The notes: generated from the sequence alone by a model not told the origin. A stretch of 64,000 nt of DNA from Nannocystis punicea (GCF_026965555.1 NZ_CP114040.1:1550001-1614000); one strand, 5' to 3'; shown: positions 8,206 to 17,684, counted from the stretch's first letter. Translations and numbers: made by a program.

Positions 8206-10062
8206 ATGTCGCGCTTCCTCGCCGGGCTCACGGTCCTCGCAGCGCTCGCCTGTCCCTCCTGTACCCGCCATGACAGCGCCTCGGTCGCGCCGGCGGACGG
8301 GTCCACGGCGGCCGAACCGGCCCGCGGGTCCGAAACGCGGGCTGCTCGGGCCCTCGAGCGCGACGGCGCGCCGGTGCTCGGCCACCTGCTGATCCCGAGC
8401 GCGACCGGGCTGCTCGCCGACCTGCGCACGCACGTGGCCCCCGTGAACATGGCGGCGAGGCTTCGGCCCGAGGTGATCGCGGAATGGGCGGTGCGGCGAT
8501 TCCGGCTGGATCCCCGCGTCGCCGCGCAGTTCGACCTCCAGCGCCCGCTCGGCTGCGTCGTCGGCGACCTCGGCCGGCACCCGGGCGACTTCGCCTGCAC
8601 GTTCGGCTACGTCGGCGGGGCCGCGGGGCTCGTCCGCGACCTCGGCGCGAGCACGGACGCCGACGGGCACGCCGGCGCCCTCCTGACCGGTCAGACCGCG
8701 CTCTACCTCGACGCGCTCGGCCGCGACGTCGTGATCAGCGGGACCCGCGACTTCTTCCCCCGCACGCGGGCGTACCTGGCGGGCAACGTCGTCGCGCGCG
8801 CGCCCGAGGTCAGCGCCGGGATCGAGGCCGTGGTGTTCACGCGCGACGTGTTCGGCCGCCACGGTGCGGCGATCGAGGCGTGGGCGACCACGCCCGACGC
8901 GCGCAAGCAGGAGCGGCTCGAGCAGATGCTGGCGGGCGCGCCGGCGTCGATCGGGCGCGCGTTCGAGATCCTCGAGCTGGCCAAGCGCGAGTTCGACGGC
9001 CTCAACGTGCGCGAGCTCGCCGAGCACGAGCAGGCGAGCTTCACCCTCAGCGTCGGCGACCCCGGGGCGTCGCTGGCCTGGCAGTTCGTGCCGGTCGCCG
9101 GCGGGCGCTTCCCCGGCGCCAGCCTGTCGCGCGGGCGCAAGCTCGACGCCGGGTTCGTCGAGGCGCTGCCGGCCGGCGCGCTGGCGCTGGTGGCCCAGAA
9201 CCTCGAGCTGCGCAGCGGGCGAGCCTGGAACATGTACAGCGCCGGCGGTGCGACCGAGGCGGAGGTCCAGCAGCGACTGCGCGCCACCGCCGACGCCCTG
9301 TCGGCGCTGCGCGGCGCGCCGGTGCGCCTGGAGAGCGTCGGGCGCGAGGTCGCCGAGGACGTCGCGCTGTACGACGGCCACATCGCGCACCTGCTGCTCG
9401 AGCAGCCGGGCTCGCCGCTCGGCCTCGGGATGCTGTCGACCTACCGCCTCGTCCCCGGTGCCGACGCGCGCGCGGCCTGGCTCGCGTGGACCCGCCGGTT
9501 CTCCGCCGAGTCGGTCCTCGGGGCGACGTTGAGCAAGCTCTTGCCGTGGACCTTCACGCCGGCCGCGTACTCGATCGACGGCGTCCCGGTCGATCGCTGG
9601 ACGATCCGCCTGTCTGGCCTGCTCGGACCCGAGGCCGCGGACGACCTCGGCGAGGTCGCGCCGGTCCTCGTCACCGAGGGCCTGAACATCGACCGCCTCG
9701 AGACCGCGGGTCAGGTCCACTTCGCCGTCGCCCCGGGCGCCGAGGAGCCGCTGTTGCGGCGCGCGCTCGCGGCCCGCGACGGCCGCGCGTCGCTGCACGA
9801 CGACGCGACGCTGTCCGCGGTCCTGCGCCGGGCCTCGGGGGCCAACGTCGTCATGGCCTTCGACTTCGCCCGCTCCGTCGACTGGTTCGAGCGCCTGCTG
9901 GTCCACTTCAACGTGATCGAGGCCGGCACCCTGCCGCGGTCGTACGGGCGCGGCCTCGACGACGTGACCATGCATTTCAGCGAGCCCGAGGCGGGGCTCG
10001 TCAGCGGCGAGATCGTCGTCGGCCACGGGATCCTCGCCGGCCTCCGGCGATGGGCGCCCTGA
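8206..10062 (+). CDS. Large predicted lipoprotein of unknown function
   Basis: A 618-residue protein. The start MSRFLAGLTVL was picked because it begins a good signal peptide and has a GAAAGGA site 10-18 bases upstream; the open frame runs 30 codons further upstream without these. The lipobox is LAAC/CPSC around Cys16-19, followed by a short Ala/Ser linker. The mature part is a mixed alpha/beta chain without catalytic motifs that I can identify; repeated phrases such as LRTHVAPVNMAARLRPEV suggest a DUF3352-like or other large periplasmic fold, but I cannot confirm this. Ends at a strong hairpin shared with the converging SCP2 gene. Confidence 0.75.
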   Translation: MSRFLAGLTVLAALACPSCTRHDSASVAPADGSTAAEPARGSETRAARALERDGAPVLGHLLIPSATGLLADLRTHVAPVNMAARLRPEVIAEWAVRRFRLDPRVAAQFDLQRPLGCVVGDLGRHPGDFACTFGYVGGAAGLVRDLGASTDADGHAGALLTGQTALYLDALGRDVVISGTRDFFPRTRAYLAGNVVARAPEVSAGIEAVVFTRDVFGRHGAAIEAWATTPDARKQERLEQMLAGAPASIGRAFEILELAKREFDGLNVRELAEHEQASFTLSVGDPGASLAWQFVPVAGGRFPGASLSRGRKLDAGFVEALPAGALALVAQNLELRSGRAWNMYSAGGATEAEVQQRLRATADALSALRGAPVRLESVGREVAEDVALYDGHIAHLLLEQPGSPLGLGMLSTYRLVPGADARAAWLAWTRRFSAESVLGATLSKLLPWTFTPAAYSIDGVPVDRWTIRLSGLLGPEAADDLGEVAPVLVTEGLNIDRLETAGQVHFAVAPGAEEPLLRRALAARDGRASLHDDATLSAVLRRASGANVVMAFDFARSVDWFERLLVHFNVIEAGTLPRSYGRGLDDVTMHFSEPEAGLVSGEIVVGHGILAGLRRWAP

Positions 10063-10177
10063 CGACAGGCGAGGATCCTGGACCCACGAGGCGCAGCTGG
10101 GACGCCGTCGCCTCGGGGCTGCTGTCACTTGCGACCTCCGCTCGCGCTGCGCGGCATGAATCGGGGTCGGACGCAAG

Positions 10178-10205
10178 AGGCCCGCCGGGTCGCCCCGGCG
10201 GGCCT
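10178..10205. terminator. Bidirectional hairpin between converging genes
   Basis: A perfect 12-bp stem AGGCCCGCCGGG / CCCGGCGGGCCT around the loop TCGC, 115 bases after the lipoprotein stop and 77 bases after the SCP2 stop on the other strand. There is no T-run, which is common for hairpins in high-GC genomes. Confidence 0.75.
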
Positions 10206-10281
10206 GCTGTCGAGCTCGGCTGGCGCTCATCGTCGAGCGAGCGGCCAGTCGGTTCCGCTCGCTCTCTTCGCAGGGCGCAGC

Positions 10282-10599
10282 TCAGGCCGGGAAGAGCTGG
10301 GGCAGCCTCGTGGCGAGCGACATGTCGCCCTCGACCCGCATCTTGCCGCCCATGAAGGCCTGCATGCCGTCGGTCTCGCCGTCGACGATGGCCCGGAAGG
10401 TCGCGCTGTCCAGGACGAGGGTGACGTTCGCGTCGGGGTTCTTGCCTTCCTGCAGGCCGCAGGTGCCGTCCTTGACGACGAGGGCGAAGTCCTGGTCTTC
10501 GTCCGTGATGCGGAAGCCGAACACCAGGTCCAGGCCGGCGGCGGCGTTCGGGTTGAACTTGTCTCGCATGGCGTGAATCGTATGGGTCGAGGTGGTCAT
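10282..10599 (-). CDS. SCP2 sterol-binding domain protein
   Basis: A 105-residue single-domain SCP2 (sterol carrier protein 2) fold, expected to bind lipids in a hydrophobic tunnel. The characteristic segments are visible: VFGFRITDEDQDFALVVKDG, then ANVTLVLDSATFRAIVDGE, and the C-terminal helix GKMRVEGDMSLATRLPQLF. The length is typical for stand-alone bacterial SCP2 proteins. The start follows an AGGAGG-like site (GAGGATCG). Ligand and pathway are unknown; it is monocistronic. Confidence 0.92.
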   Translation of the reverse strand: MTTSTHTIHAMRDKFNPNAAAGLDLVFGFRITDEDQDFALVVKDGTCGLQEGKNPDANVTLVLDSATFRAIVDGETDGMQAFMGGKMRVEGDMSLATRLPQLFPA

Positions 10600-10842
10600 G
10601 GTTCGATCCTCCTGGAAATGGAAGCGCGGTCAGGTGGGACGCTATGAGGACACCTTGGAGCTGTCAACCATCCGGGGCGACCCTCCTCGCAAGGAGGCGG
10701 AGTCGCGCTCGGCAGGTCGGTGGGTTCGTCTCGCACGTGTGGGCCGAATGCTCGCCCGGGCCGCCAGGGCGTTGCGCGGCGCGACGTCGCGTGCGACGCT
10801 CGCCGGTCGATGGATCGCTGGCCGCGTACACGCCGGCGTCCT

Positions 10843-10858
10843 ATGTCCCGAGGGACAT
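10843..10858. repeat. ATGTCC-family palindrome, 16-bp core copy 1
   Basis: Perfect palindrome ATGTCCCGAGGGACAT. The identical 16 bases recur at 24249-24264. As RNA it would fold into a 6-bp stem with a CGAG tetraloop. Confidence 0.7.
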
Positions 10859-10950
10859 GTCGACGGAGGACGCGACTTCGCCGAGGACGTCCTGGCCGCG
10901 CCTGGACATCCAGCTCTTCATCGTCCTGACGGCCGGGGCTGATCGTTGCG

Positions 10951-10970
10951 ACATGTCTTTTAGGACATGT
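10951..10970. repeat. ATGTCC-family palindrome
   Basis: ACATGTC, six bases, GACATGT: a perfect 7-bp dyad. An outer dyad extends it (GATCGT upstream, ACGATC downstream), giving interrupted symmetry over about 40 bases, which fits a protein-binding operator as well as a hairpin. Confidence 0.65.
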
Positions 10971-11248
10971 ACGATCGAAGCTCGGCGCCCGCGTACTTCG
11001 AGGGGCCGTCAAGGATGTGACGGCCTCGGGTCGCGCCGGTGGCGCGGCCGCCCGCGTCGCTTGCTCTGCAGCTCCGGGCGATCGGGGGCCTGCCGAGCTG
11101 CGAGCGTCGTGGGTCGCGGGCTCGACTCCTGAACGCGAGTGCGGCCTGCAGGGGACACCGACTGCCGAGGTGCGCGCAGTCCTGCGACGGCATGGCCATC
11201 CGGCTCGCGTTGCTCCTCACCGAGGCCGCGTGCTAGGGTCGATCTGCG

Positions 11249-12208
11249 ATGAGGTTGTCGCTCGCGCTGGGCCTGGCGGTGTCGATGGGCGCGGCGGCGG
11301 CGTGCCTGGTGGATCTCGAGGAGCGGCGCGTGTGCGGTGACGCCTACGTCGACGAGCAGGCGGGCGAAGAGTGCGACCCGGCGGTCCCGGCCAGCTACGA
11401 GGGGCGCTGTCTCGCCGAGGGCAAGGTGGCCCGCGACAGCACGCCGTGCGACCCGAAAGACTGCACCCTCAAGCTCGAGAACTGCTCGCTGTGCGGCAAC
11501 GGCGTGGTCGATGAGGGCGAATCGTGCGACCCCGCGGCTCCTGGCCGGCCGGCCTGCCTCGGGGAGGGCGAGGCGATCTGCACGGGTCAGTGCACCATCG
11601 ACCGTTCGGGATGCGCCGCTGCTTGCGGCGACGGCAAGGTCGATGCCAACGAGGAGTGCGACACCGCGCTCGGTGACGCGGACGAGGATATCCTGTGTAC
11701 CGGGCTGCCGTCGCCCTACGGCGGGAGCCGGCCCTATGGCGGCGGCAAGACCCGAAAGTGCACGGCCGGCTGCCGCTGGGACCGGTCGGATTGCAACTAC
11801 TGCGGCAATGGCATGCTCGAGGACAGCGAGGAGATCGCTGTCGACTTCGCGGGGCAGGTCAAGCACGTGGCCGAGAAGTGCGATCTCGACGCCGAGGGCA
11901 ACACGCTCGCCGACAAGACCGCGTCGCGTCAGTTCTGCCAGGAGGAAGTGTGCGGCGGTAACTTCGCGGTCGAGTGCGCGGTCGGATGCACCGCCGACTG
12001 CCAGGGCTTCGTACGCGTGAATGGCGACGAGGATACCTGCTGCACCGCCAAGGGCGCAGACTGTCCTTATAGCCCGCTCCCTCCGCACGATCTCGTCGAT
12101 GACCGCGAGCCTTGCTGTTGGGCCGTCGCTCATCCGAGCGAGGACCCGGTCGACTCCTGCCAGACCTACACGAACGATGAGCAGTTGACCTTCGTGCTGT
12201 GCAGATAG
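11249..12208 (+). CDS. Myxococcales Cys-rich disulfide-repeat lipoprotein
   Basis: A 319-residue exported protein with signal peptide and lipobox AAAC (Cys19). It contains several copies of the myxobacterial disulfide repeat CGNGxxExxExCD: CGDAYVDEQAGEECD, CGNGVVDEGESCD, CGDGKVDANEECD and CGNGMLEDSEE. Spacer segments also carry paired cysteines (CTGQC, CTAGC, CTADC). Such repeats are common in exported proteins of myxobacteria and presumably form rigid disulfide-bonded surface stalks. The final part (CCTAKGADC ... CCWAVAH) is less regular. Specific function unknown. Its start is a canonical ATG with weak ribosome site. Confidence 0.85.
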   Translation: MRLSLALGLAVSMGAAAACLVDLEERRVCGDAYVDEQAGEECDPAVPASYEGRCLAEGKVARDSTPCDPKDCTLKLENCSLCGNGVVDEGESCDPAAPGRPACLGEGEAICTGQCTIDRSGCAAACGDGKVDANEECDTALGDADEDILCTGLPSPYGGSRPYGGGKTRKCTAGCRWDRSDCNYCGNGMLEDSEEIAVDFAGQVKHVAEKCDLDAEGNTLADKTASRQFCQEEVCGGNFAVECAVGCTADCQGFVRVNGDEDTCCTAKGADCPYSPLPPHDLVDDREPCCWAVAHPSEDPVDSCQTYTNDEQLTFVLCR

Positions 12209-12241
12209 GCCGCGGGCTGTTTGGCGGGGGGGCGGCGGCGA

Positions 12242-13014
12242 TCAATAGGTCTGCTCGATCGGTCCGCACGGCGGGCCCAGCAATTGGGCGCACTCGGGGG
12301 GAGTCGACAGTACGATCTCGACCCGGCGGTTCTTGGCCCGTCCTTCCTCTGTCTTGTTGGTGGCCACGGGCCTCTCCGCGTCCCAGCCACGCGCCACCAG
12401 CCGCTCGCGCGGGAGCCCGCGAGAGATCAGATAATCACGGATCGTGTTCGCCCGCTTGTGGGTCGCAACCCGCGCGTACTTGCCGGCCCTGTCGACGCGT
12501 CGTGGACGTCGATCGCCACCAGTCCGTCCTCGAATCGGAGCAGAGCGTCGGCCACCCGGTCGAGGATCGCTCGGCTCTCCGGCGCGAGCTCCCAGCTTCG
12601 CGGCCCTTTCCAGGCGATGGGCGCGGGCAGCTCGACGCGACATCCGACGAGCTCGAGCGGCGCGCAGCAGCCCGAGATGCATTGCGAGCCCGCGAGACAG
12701 GCTCCACCATCCCCACACGCGTACTCCGGACGGCAGCGCGGTCGCCCCTCTTTGCAACGCGCCTCCGACTCGCGGGATCGCGGATCGCCCGCAGGCGTCA
12801 CAGCTGCGCCCGGAACCGCCCCGTCGGCGATCTCGGGAGCGAGGACCGGCCCGGTCGCCCTCGCTTCCTTCGCAGTCGGCCCGTGATTTGGCATCGTCGA
12901 GTCCTCGGCGGGGCGGTGACCACAATCGAGGGTCAGGGCCACGAGCGCGACTGCGAAGATCGGGGTTCCGCCCTTCGTCAGCGTGCCGTCCTGTCGCGGG
13001 TACGTGGGCGCCAT
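12242..13014 (-). pseudogene. Frameshifted OmpA-family lipoprotein
   Basis: Two overlapping frames together make one OmpA-like protein. The first begins MAPTYPRQDG with lipobox ALTLDC and carries a Cys cluster (CRPEYACGDGGACL ... CISGCC) and the start of the OmpA domain (ILDRVADALLRFEDGLVAID). At about 12485-12512 the frame must shift by one base to continue as KRANTIRDYLISRGLPRERL and the family signature TNKTEEGRAKNRRVEI. OmpA C-terminal domains bind peptidoglycan. There is no long homopolymer at the break, so a true one-base deletion is likely, although an assembly error cannot be excluded. The total length would be ~257 residues. Confidence 0.75.
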
Positions 13015-13185
13015 GAGGCCTCAAGCGAGGTTCATCGCAGGAAATTGCGATCCAGTCTCCGGGGCGTACTTCGACGGAGCGTCCGGACCGCGGAGCGGCG
13101 CGAGGTCGATGACGGGGACCGCCGCGCTGCCGACGGCGTGGATGCTCTCGGACGATCGATTCATCATGGCTCTCCGACAGTCACG

Positions 13186-14082
13186 CTACACGACCTCGCG
13201 GAGCTCCGCGGTGTACTTCGCCAGGTTGTCGAAGAAGGCGCGCAGGACGGGGCTCTTGCCGCGCTCGGGGACGAACAGCGCGACGATGTCGACGGTCGCG
13301 CCGATGTGCTCCGGGAGCACCTGCACCAGCTTGTTCGCGGCGAGGTCTTCGCATACCAGGTGGATCGGCAGCAGCGCGATGCCAAGCCCCTCCAGCGCCG
13401 TGATCCGCAGCGTGGGGAGGTCGTTGGTGACCAACCAGGGGCGCACGGGCAGGGAGGCGCCGCGGAGCCGCGGCCAGGTCATGAGGCCCTCCGGGCTGCG
13501 CGGGCCCGAGAGCACCACGTGCTCGGCGAGGTCTTGCGGCCTCGTCGGCGCGGGGTGAAGCGCGAGGTAGGCCGGGCTGGCGACCGCGACGAACCACAAG
13601 TGGCCGAGCTTGCGACGCGTCCACGGCAGCTCGGGCGGGGCCTCGGAGGTGACGAGGGCGTCGAATCGCTCCTCGAGCAGATGAGGGCGCCGTTCGGTCA
13701 CGACGATCTCGATCTCGACGGCGGGGTGCTGGCCCTGAAATCGCGCGAGCAGGCGGCCGATGAACGAACCGGCGAGGCCGGGCGGCGTGGCGAAGCGCAG
13801 GTGCCCGCGGATCTGGCCGGCCTCGGCGCGGACCGTCTCGGAGACCGTCTGGAGACGGGCGAGCAGGCCCCCGGCCTCCGCCGAGAGTCGTCGCGCGGCC
13901 TCAGTCAGGGTGAAGCTGCGCGTGTTGCGCTCAGCGAGGACGACCCCGAGCTCCTGTTCGAGCCGCGCCAGTCGGCGGCTCACGGTGCTGCGTGGAACGC
14001 CGAGTTCGGCCGCGGCGGCGGTCAATGAGTGGGTGCGAGCGAGCACCAGGAGCGTGGGCAGGTTGGCGAGCAGAGCGTCCAT
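13186..14082 (-). CDS. LysR-family transcriptional regulator
   Basis: A 298-residue LTTR. The winged HTH covers 1-60 (TLLVLARTHSLTAAAAELGV, STVSRRLARLEQELG), and the effector-binding domain ~90-290 has the usual GLGIALLPIHL segment. The start MDALLANL is family-typical; an ATG three codons upstream is possible. It is divergent from the metal-hydrolase gene at 14258 with a dyad in the shared region, the usual arrangement for a regulator and its target. The effector is unknown. Confidence 0.92.
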   Translation of the reverse strand: MDALLANLPTLLVLARTHSLTAAAAELGVPRSTVSRRLARLEQELGVVLAERNTRSFTLTEAARRLSAEAGGLLARLQTVSETVRAEAGQIRGHLRFATPPGLAGSFIGRLLARFQGQHPAVEIEIVVTERRPHLLEERFDALVTSEAPPELPWTRRKLGHLWFVAVASPAYLALHPAPTRPQDLAEHVVLSGPRSPEGLMTWPRLRGASLPVRPWLVTNDLPTLRITALEGLGIALLPIHLVCEDLAANKLVQVLPEHIGATVDIVALFVPERGKSPVLRAFFDNLAKYTAELREVV

Positions 14083-14088
14083 GAGCGT

Positions 14089-14117
14089 CACTGTACCGGA
14101 GCATCGGCGCTCCAGTG
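14089..14117. promoter_or_regulatory. Candidate LysR operator
   Basis: Nested dyad just upstream of the LysR start: GGAGC, six bases, GCTCC, with outer CACTG and CAGTG-like arms. The position suits autoregulation and control of the divergent hydrolase gene. Confidence 0.45.
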
Positions 14118-14257
14118 AGGTGCTTCGATGTTGCATTGTCGCTCCCACGAGCGCGGCGTACTCTGATCCCCGGACGACGGCGCCGTGGGGCTGTCGACGG
14201 GGTCGCGCATCCGCCCGGCGGAGGAGCTCGATACGCCGGGGAGCGGAGGAGAGAGCC

Positions 14258-15172
14258 ATGACGACGTTGCAGGTGCGGAAGGTGCAGTTCGACTTCGAGG
14301 GGGACATCCCGTTCCTGTGGCAGCCGGAGAGCCCGGCGTTCTCGCTGATGACGAACATGATCAGCATCATCGCCATCGCCTTCGAGAAATACATCGTGCA
14401 GGCCGTGCGGCAGGTGATGCCGCAGATCGGCGAGCCCACGGTCGCCGCCGAGGCGGACGCGTTCCTGCGCCAGGAGGCCCAGCACGCGCGGGTCCACCGG
14501 CAGCACTTGAAGGCGCTGATCCGGACGTACCCGGGCTTGCAAGAGACGGTCGATCGGGCGACCGCGTGCTTCGACGAGCTGCTCGCGACCCGGTCGTCGA
14601 AGTATCACCTGGCCTACATCGCCGACCTCGAGGCGACGTTCACGCCGACGTTCAAGCTGCTGCTCGACCACGAGGAGCAGCTGTTCCGCCCGGGCGACGA
14701 GCGGGTCGCGGCGATGTTTCTGTGGCACTTCGTCGAGGAGGTCGAGCACCGCAGCTCGGCCCTGATCGTCTACCGGGCGCTCGGCGGCGGCGAGGCGTAC
14801 CGCCTCGCCGTGCTGCCGTCGGTGGTCCTGCACATGAACCGGGTGCTCGAGGTGATCCTCGGCGGCTTCAACGACCACGTGCCGCTCGCGGACCGCCAGA
14901 TCGACGCGCGCGTGCTCCTCCCGGCCTTCCGCATCCGACACGCGCTCCGCTCGCTGGTGCCGTTCGGGCGCACCGGCGAGACCTTCCCCGACAGCTTCGC
15001 GGGCGTGCCCGCGAGCGCGCGAGCAGCGGCGACGCGGCGGATCTGGATGTCGCAGATGCCGAACCATGATCCCGAGGACCAACCGCTGCCCGAGTTCGCG
15101 GCCCGGTGGCTCGAGCGCTACGATCGCGGCGAAGACGTCGTCCGCTGGTACTCGTCCGAGCTGCCGCGCTGA
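14258..15172 (+). CDS. Predicted metal-dependent hydrolase (PF10118-like)
   Basis: A 304-residue protein starting 6 bases after a strong GCGGAGGAGAG site. The sequence is helical and carries ferritin-like metal motifs: an EAQHARVHRQH segment (~residue 70) and EEVEHRSS (~160), with DHEEQLF between. These match the PF10118/COG3687 family of predicted metal-dependent hydrolases, which have a di-metal helical bundle. Members are often linked to lipid or xenobiotic metabolism and to LysR regulators; the substrate here is unknown. Cytoplasmic. It is probably controlled by the divergent LysR gene. Confidence 0.85.
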   Translation: MTTLQVRKVQFDFEGDIPFLWQPESPAFSLMTNMISIIAIAFEKYIVQAVRQVMPQIGEPTVAAEADAFLRQEAQHARVHRQHLKALIRTYPGLQETVDRATACFDELLATRSSKYHLAYIADLEATFTPTFKLLLDHEEQLFRPGDERVAAMFLWHFVEEVEHRSSALIVYRALGGGEAYRLAVLPSVVLHMNRVLEVILGGFNDHVPLADRQIDARVLLPAFRIRHALRSLVPFGRTGETFPDSFAGVPASARAAATRRIWMSQMPNHDPEDQPLPEFAARWLERYDRGEDVVRWYSSELPR

Positions 15173-15208
15173 CGCGTCGTGCCCCGCGAATCGCCGGTGA
15201 CGGTGCTC

Positions 15209-15237
15209 GCATTCGCGGTGGTCGACGCTGCGAATGC
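15209..15237. terminator. Hairpin between converging genes
   Basis: Perfect 8-bp arms GCATTCGC and GCGAATGC around a 13-base loop, 37 bases after the hydrolase stop. It may end transcription of both converging genes. Confidence 0.5.
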
Positions 15238-15428
15238 GCCGCTGCGTCTCGAGCTCGCTCGCCGACCCGAGCGTTCCGTGGCGCTCGGGCGGCTGCGACC
15301 GCGAGGTCGCGGGTCGGCGCCCCCGCTGGCATGATTCACGGGGCGTCGGCTCCTGCCCGGCGGGTCGCTGGATATGGCCACGTAGGCCCGCGCCAGGGGC
15401 GGAACGGAGGGAGCCGGCGAGCCGTGCG

Positions 15429-16499
15429 TCAAAAATCGCCGCAGCCGTTGAGGTTGTCGTAGAGCGTCATGCCGCCCTTGAAGCCGTTCGCCTTCATCAG
15501 GGTGAAGGCCATCTCGGCGTTGCCGCACCACAGCTTCTTGTTGTGGCCGAAATAGACGGTGCTCTTGGGGAGGAACGCGGCGACGTCGAGGACGTCGACG
15601 AGGTTGAAGTTGTGCTCGAGGCGGAGCTCGCCGCCGATGCTCGCCGAGCCGAGCCCTTCGAGGGTCTCGATGCCGTTGCTCGAGATGATCACGCTCCAGC
15701 CGACGAAGGTCAGCGCGCCGAGCCCGGTCAGGTCCTTGAGGGACGCGTTGGCCTTCAGCGTGAAGTAGCCGAACCCCTGCGGGGTGGCCCCGACCGAGAC
15801 CAGGTTGCCGAGCGCATGGAGGTTGGCGAGCTGTGCGTTGAACTCGATGAGAAACTGTCCTCCGACCGATTCGAGGCTGTCGAGGCCGTCCAGGCTCGTG
15901 AGCGCGGTCTCTCGAATCTCGAGGTCGCCCCCGACCCGCTGCAAGCATTGCAGGCCGGCCAGACTCGCCAGACCCGGCGCGTGGATCGTCAAGGCGCCCG
16001 TGATCTCCTTGTAGGCGGCGAGAGCCTCGACGTCGAGCTGATTCTCGATGGAGTACGAGCCCTGCAGGACCCCGAGGTCGGGCGCGCAGTCGATCGGCTC
16101 GCCCGTGGTGCCGGTGGTGGTGTCGCCGGTGGTGGTGCCCGTGGTGCCGGTGGTGGTGTCGCCGGTGGAGGTGCCCGTGGTGGTGTCGCCGGTGGAAGTG
16201 CCGGTGGTGGTGTCGCCGGTGGCGCTGCCGTGGCTCGACTCGGAGTCCGTCGCTAGCGGCGAGGTCGATTCCTCGGTGGTGCTCTGCGTGCTCGTCGTGG
16301 TGGAGGTCGGCTCGGTGGTTGCGGGATCTGGCTCGCCCTCGGACGTGGAGGTCGAGCCGGTGGGCCCCGCCGTCGCGGTCGTGTCGCCCGGGCTCTCGCC
16401 GGGGCAGGCCGCGAACAGCCCGAGGCCGACGGTCAGCACGAGGGAGTCGAGGTGAAGATCGAGCCGCCGCGGCGACGACGGTACAGGCAGCCTGGTCAT
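15429..16499 (-). CDS. Lipoprotein with receptor-L/LRR-like domain
   Basis: A 356-residue exported protein. The signal ends at lipobox FAAC (Cys32). Residues ~38-145 are a Thr/Ser/Gly linker ending in tandem copies of TGDTTTGTS, encoded by a GGTGGTGTCGCC-type minisatellite at about 16100-16225. Residues ~150-350 show repeating hydrophobic strands (LASLAGLQCLQRVGGDLEIR, TSLDGLDSLESVGGQFLIE, NLHALGNLVSVG) like receptor L-domain or leucine-rich beta-helix units. Such domains bind ligands or partner cells. The minisatellite makes linker length variation likely. Start chosen at the ATG next to the signal peptide; 20 upstream codons are open. Confidence 0.85.
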   Translation of the reverse strand: MTRLPVPSSPRRLDLHLDSLVLTVGLGLFAACPGESPGDTTATAGPTGSTSTSEGEPDPATTEPTSTTTSTQSTTEESTSPLATDSESSHGSATGDTTTGTSTGDTTTGTSTGDTTTGTTGTTTGDTTTGTTGEPIDCAPDLGVLQGSYSIENQLDVEALAAYKEITGALTIHAPGLASLAGLQCLQRVGGDLEIRETALTSLDGLDSLESVGGQFLIEFNAQLANLHALGNLVSVGATPQGFGYFTLKANASLKDLTGLGALTFVGWSVIISSNGIETLEGLGSASIGGELRLEHNFNLVDVLDVAAFLPKSTVYFGHNKKLWCGNAEMAFTLMKANGFKGGMTLYDNLNGCGDF

Positions 16500-17120
16500 G
16501 CGAATCTCTCGAGGGTGGAAGAAATGGACGCAGCGAGGCGTCGGTCCGGTCGAGGTCACGACGCCGTCGCCTGCTGGGTTCGAAGGTGTTAATTGCCGCG
16601 TCGAGGCAGATCCGTCACCCCGCGGAGAGGTCCGCGCGAACGCTACCGCTCGCGAGTCACAGCCACCCTGCGCGACTCACTCGAGCGGGGCCGTCGCGGA
16701 GGCTGATGAAGGCTCGAGCCGAGCGACGGGCGCGCAGCCGGCGAGGGCAAGGCTGATCATTGCATCGCTGCGCGGATTCGTCATTCGTCCGACCCGGATC
16801 GGACTTTCGTGGCGCGAAGGGCGGGACAAGGCGCAGGCTCGAGGGCAGCGCGAGGTGAGGCGGTCGCCGCTCGCCCGCGGCCGTCCGCGCGTGGCGGATC
16901 GCTCACCGCTCCTACGCCGGCGTGGGCCGTGGGCGTCCGGGGCGCGGTTGCGGCGCGCGAGCGACGGCGCGTGCGAATGATGGCAGGCGTTCGATTGGCG
17001 CCACGCGATTTTGCAATTGCATCTCGCACCCGTGCGACGGACGCGGCGGCGCCTCCGGGGGGCGCTTCGGGTATGGAGTGGCGTGCGCGTCGGGCCGACC
17101 GGCGCGGCTGGAGCACCGAC
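16500..17120. other. Gap without a supported gene
   Basis: 621 bases. The frame of the next gene stays open back to 16809 but is Arg/Ala-rich low complexity, with no ribosome site. Nothing else recognisable. Confidence 0.4.
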
Positions 17121-17684
17121 ATGACGATCGACGCACCGACCGATCACCGCGTCCCCGGCCATGCGAGGGCCGAGCTCGCCGACGCCTTCACCGTGCGGCC
17201 GTTCGCGGCTTGCCTCGATGCGTTCTCGGCCCTCGGGAGCGGCGAGCCGCGCGAGCAGTCGGTGGATGGTGCGGGCAGGGCGTTCGCGTTCGAGGCGCTC
17301 GAGATCTGGCCCACACGGCCGCCGCACTGCGCCCTCCTCGAGGTGGACGAGCCGCAACTCGCGGTCCTCGCCGATCCGCGACGGCTCGCGCGCCTGCCCG
17401 TGTTCGCCCCGCTGCTCGGCACGTGGAACGCGAGGGTGACGGGTCACTGGTTCGCCGGACCGGGCTGGATCGTCGCCGGCCTTCAGTTCACACACGAGCA
17501 GCTCGACGAGGAGTCGGACGCGAGCTCGGACTTTTTTGCCGGGCTCGCGCTGTTCGCGGTCGAGGGTGGGTGGGCCGCGGCGGTGTGGCCCGCGAGGCGA
17601 CACGAGGCCTTCGCCGCGGTCCTCGGATTCGCGCCCGAGCGGGCGAGCGAGCGGCACCCGTGCCAGTTTTGGTTCGGCGAATGA
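17121..17684 (+). CDS. Hypothetical cytoplasmic protein
   Basis: A 187-residue protein beginning MTIDAPTDHR; an ATG at 17073 in the same frame is an alternative start. It is rich in Trp and Phe toward the C-terminus (GTWNARVTGHWFAGPGWIVA, FFAGLALFAVEGGWAAAVWP). No signal peptide, transmembrane helix, or catalytic motif was recognised. It could be a beta-rich small-molecule or immunity-type domain, but this is guesswork. Codon use looks normal for the window (strong third-position GC). Confidence 0.6.
   Translation: MTIDAPTDHRVPGHARAELADAFTVRPFAACLDAFSALGSGEPREQSVDGAGRAFAFEALEIWPTRPPHCALLEVDEPQLAVLADPRRLARLPVFAPLLGTWNARVTGHWFAGPGWIVAGLQFTHEQLDEESDASSDFFAGLALFAVEGGWAAAVWPARRHEAFAAVLGFAPERASERHPCQFWFGE

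Larger units (their letters stand above)
10600..11248. other. Long divergent intergenic region with two palindromes
   Basis: 649 bases between the SCP2 start and the disulfide-repeat lipoprotein start. No supported gene was seen. It holds two members of the ATGTCC palindrome family (10843 and 10951) and AT-rich flanks, so promoters in both directions are likely. Confidence 0.5.

Noticed and set aside
8203..10230. Long minus-strand open frame over the large lipoprotein
   Set aside because: Arg/Gly/Ala/Asp composition typical of a GC-bias shadow; the plus frame has signal peptide, ribosome site and normal codon use.
11009..12133. Minus-strand open frame over the disulfide-repeat lipoprotein
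   Set aside because: Shadow; the plus frame has the CGNG repeats and signal peptide.
16809..17120. Earlier start for the 17121 gene
   Set aside because: The extra part is Arg/Ala-rich with no ribosome site; it looks like read-through of GC-rich non-coding DNA.
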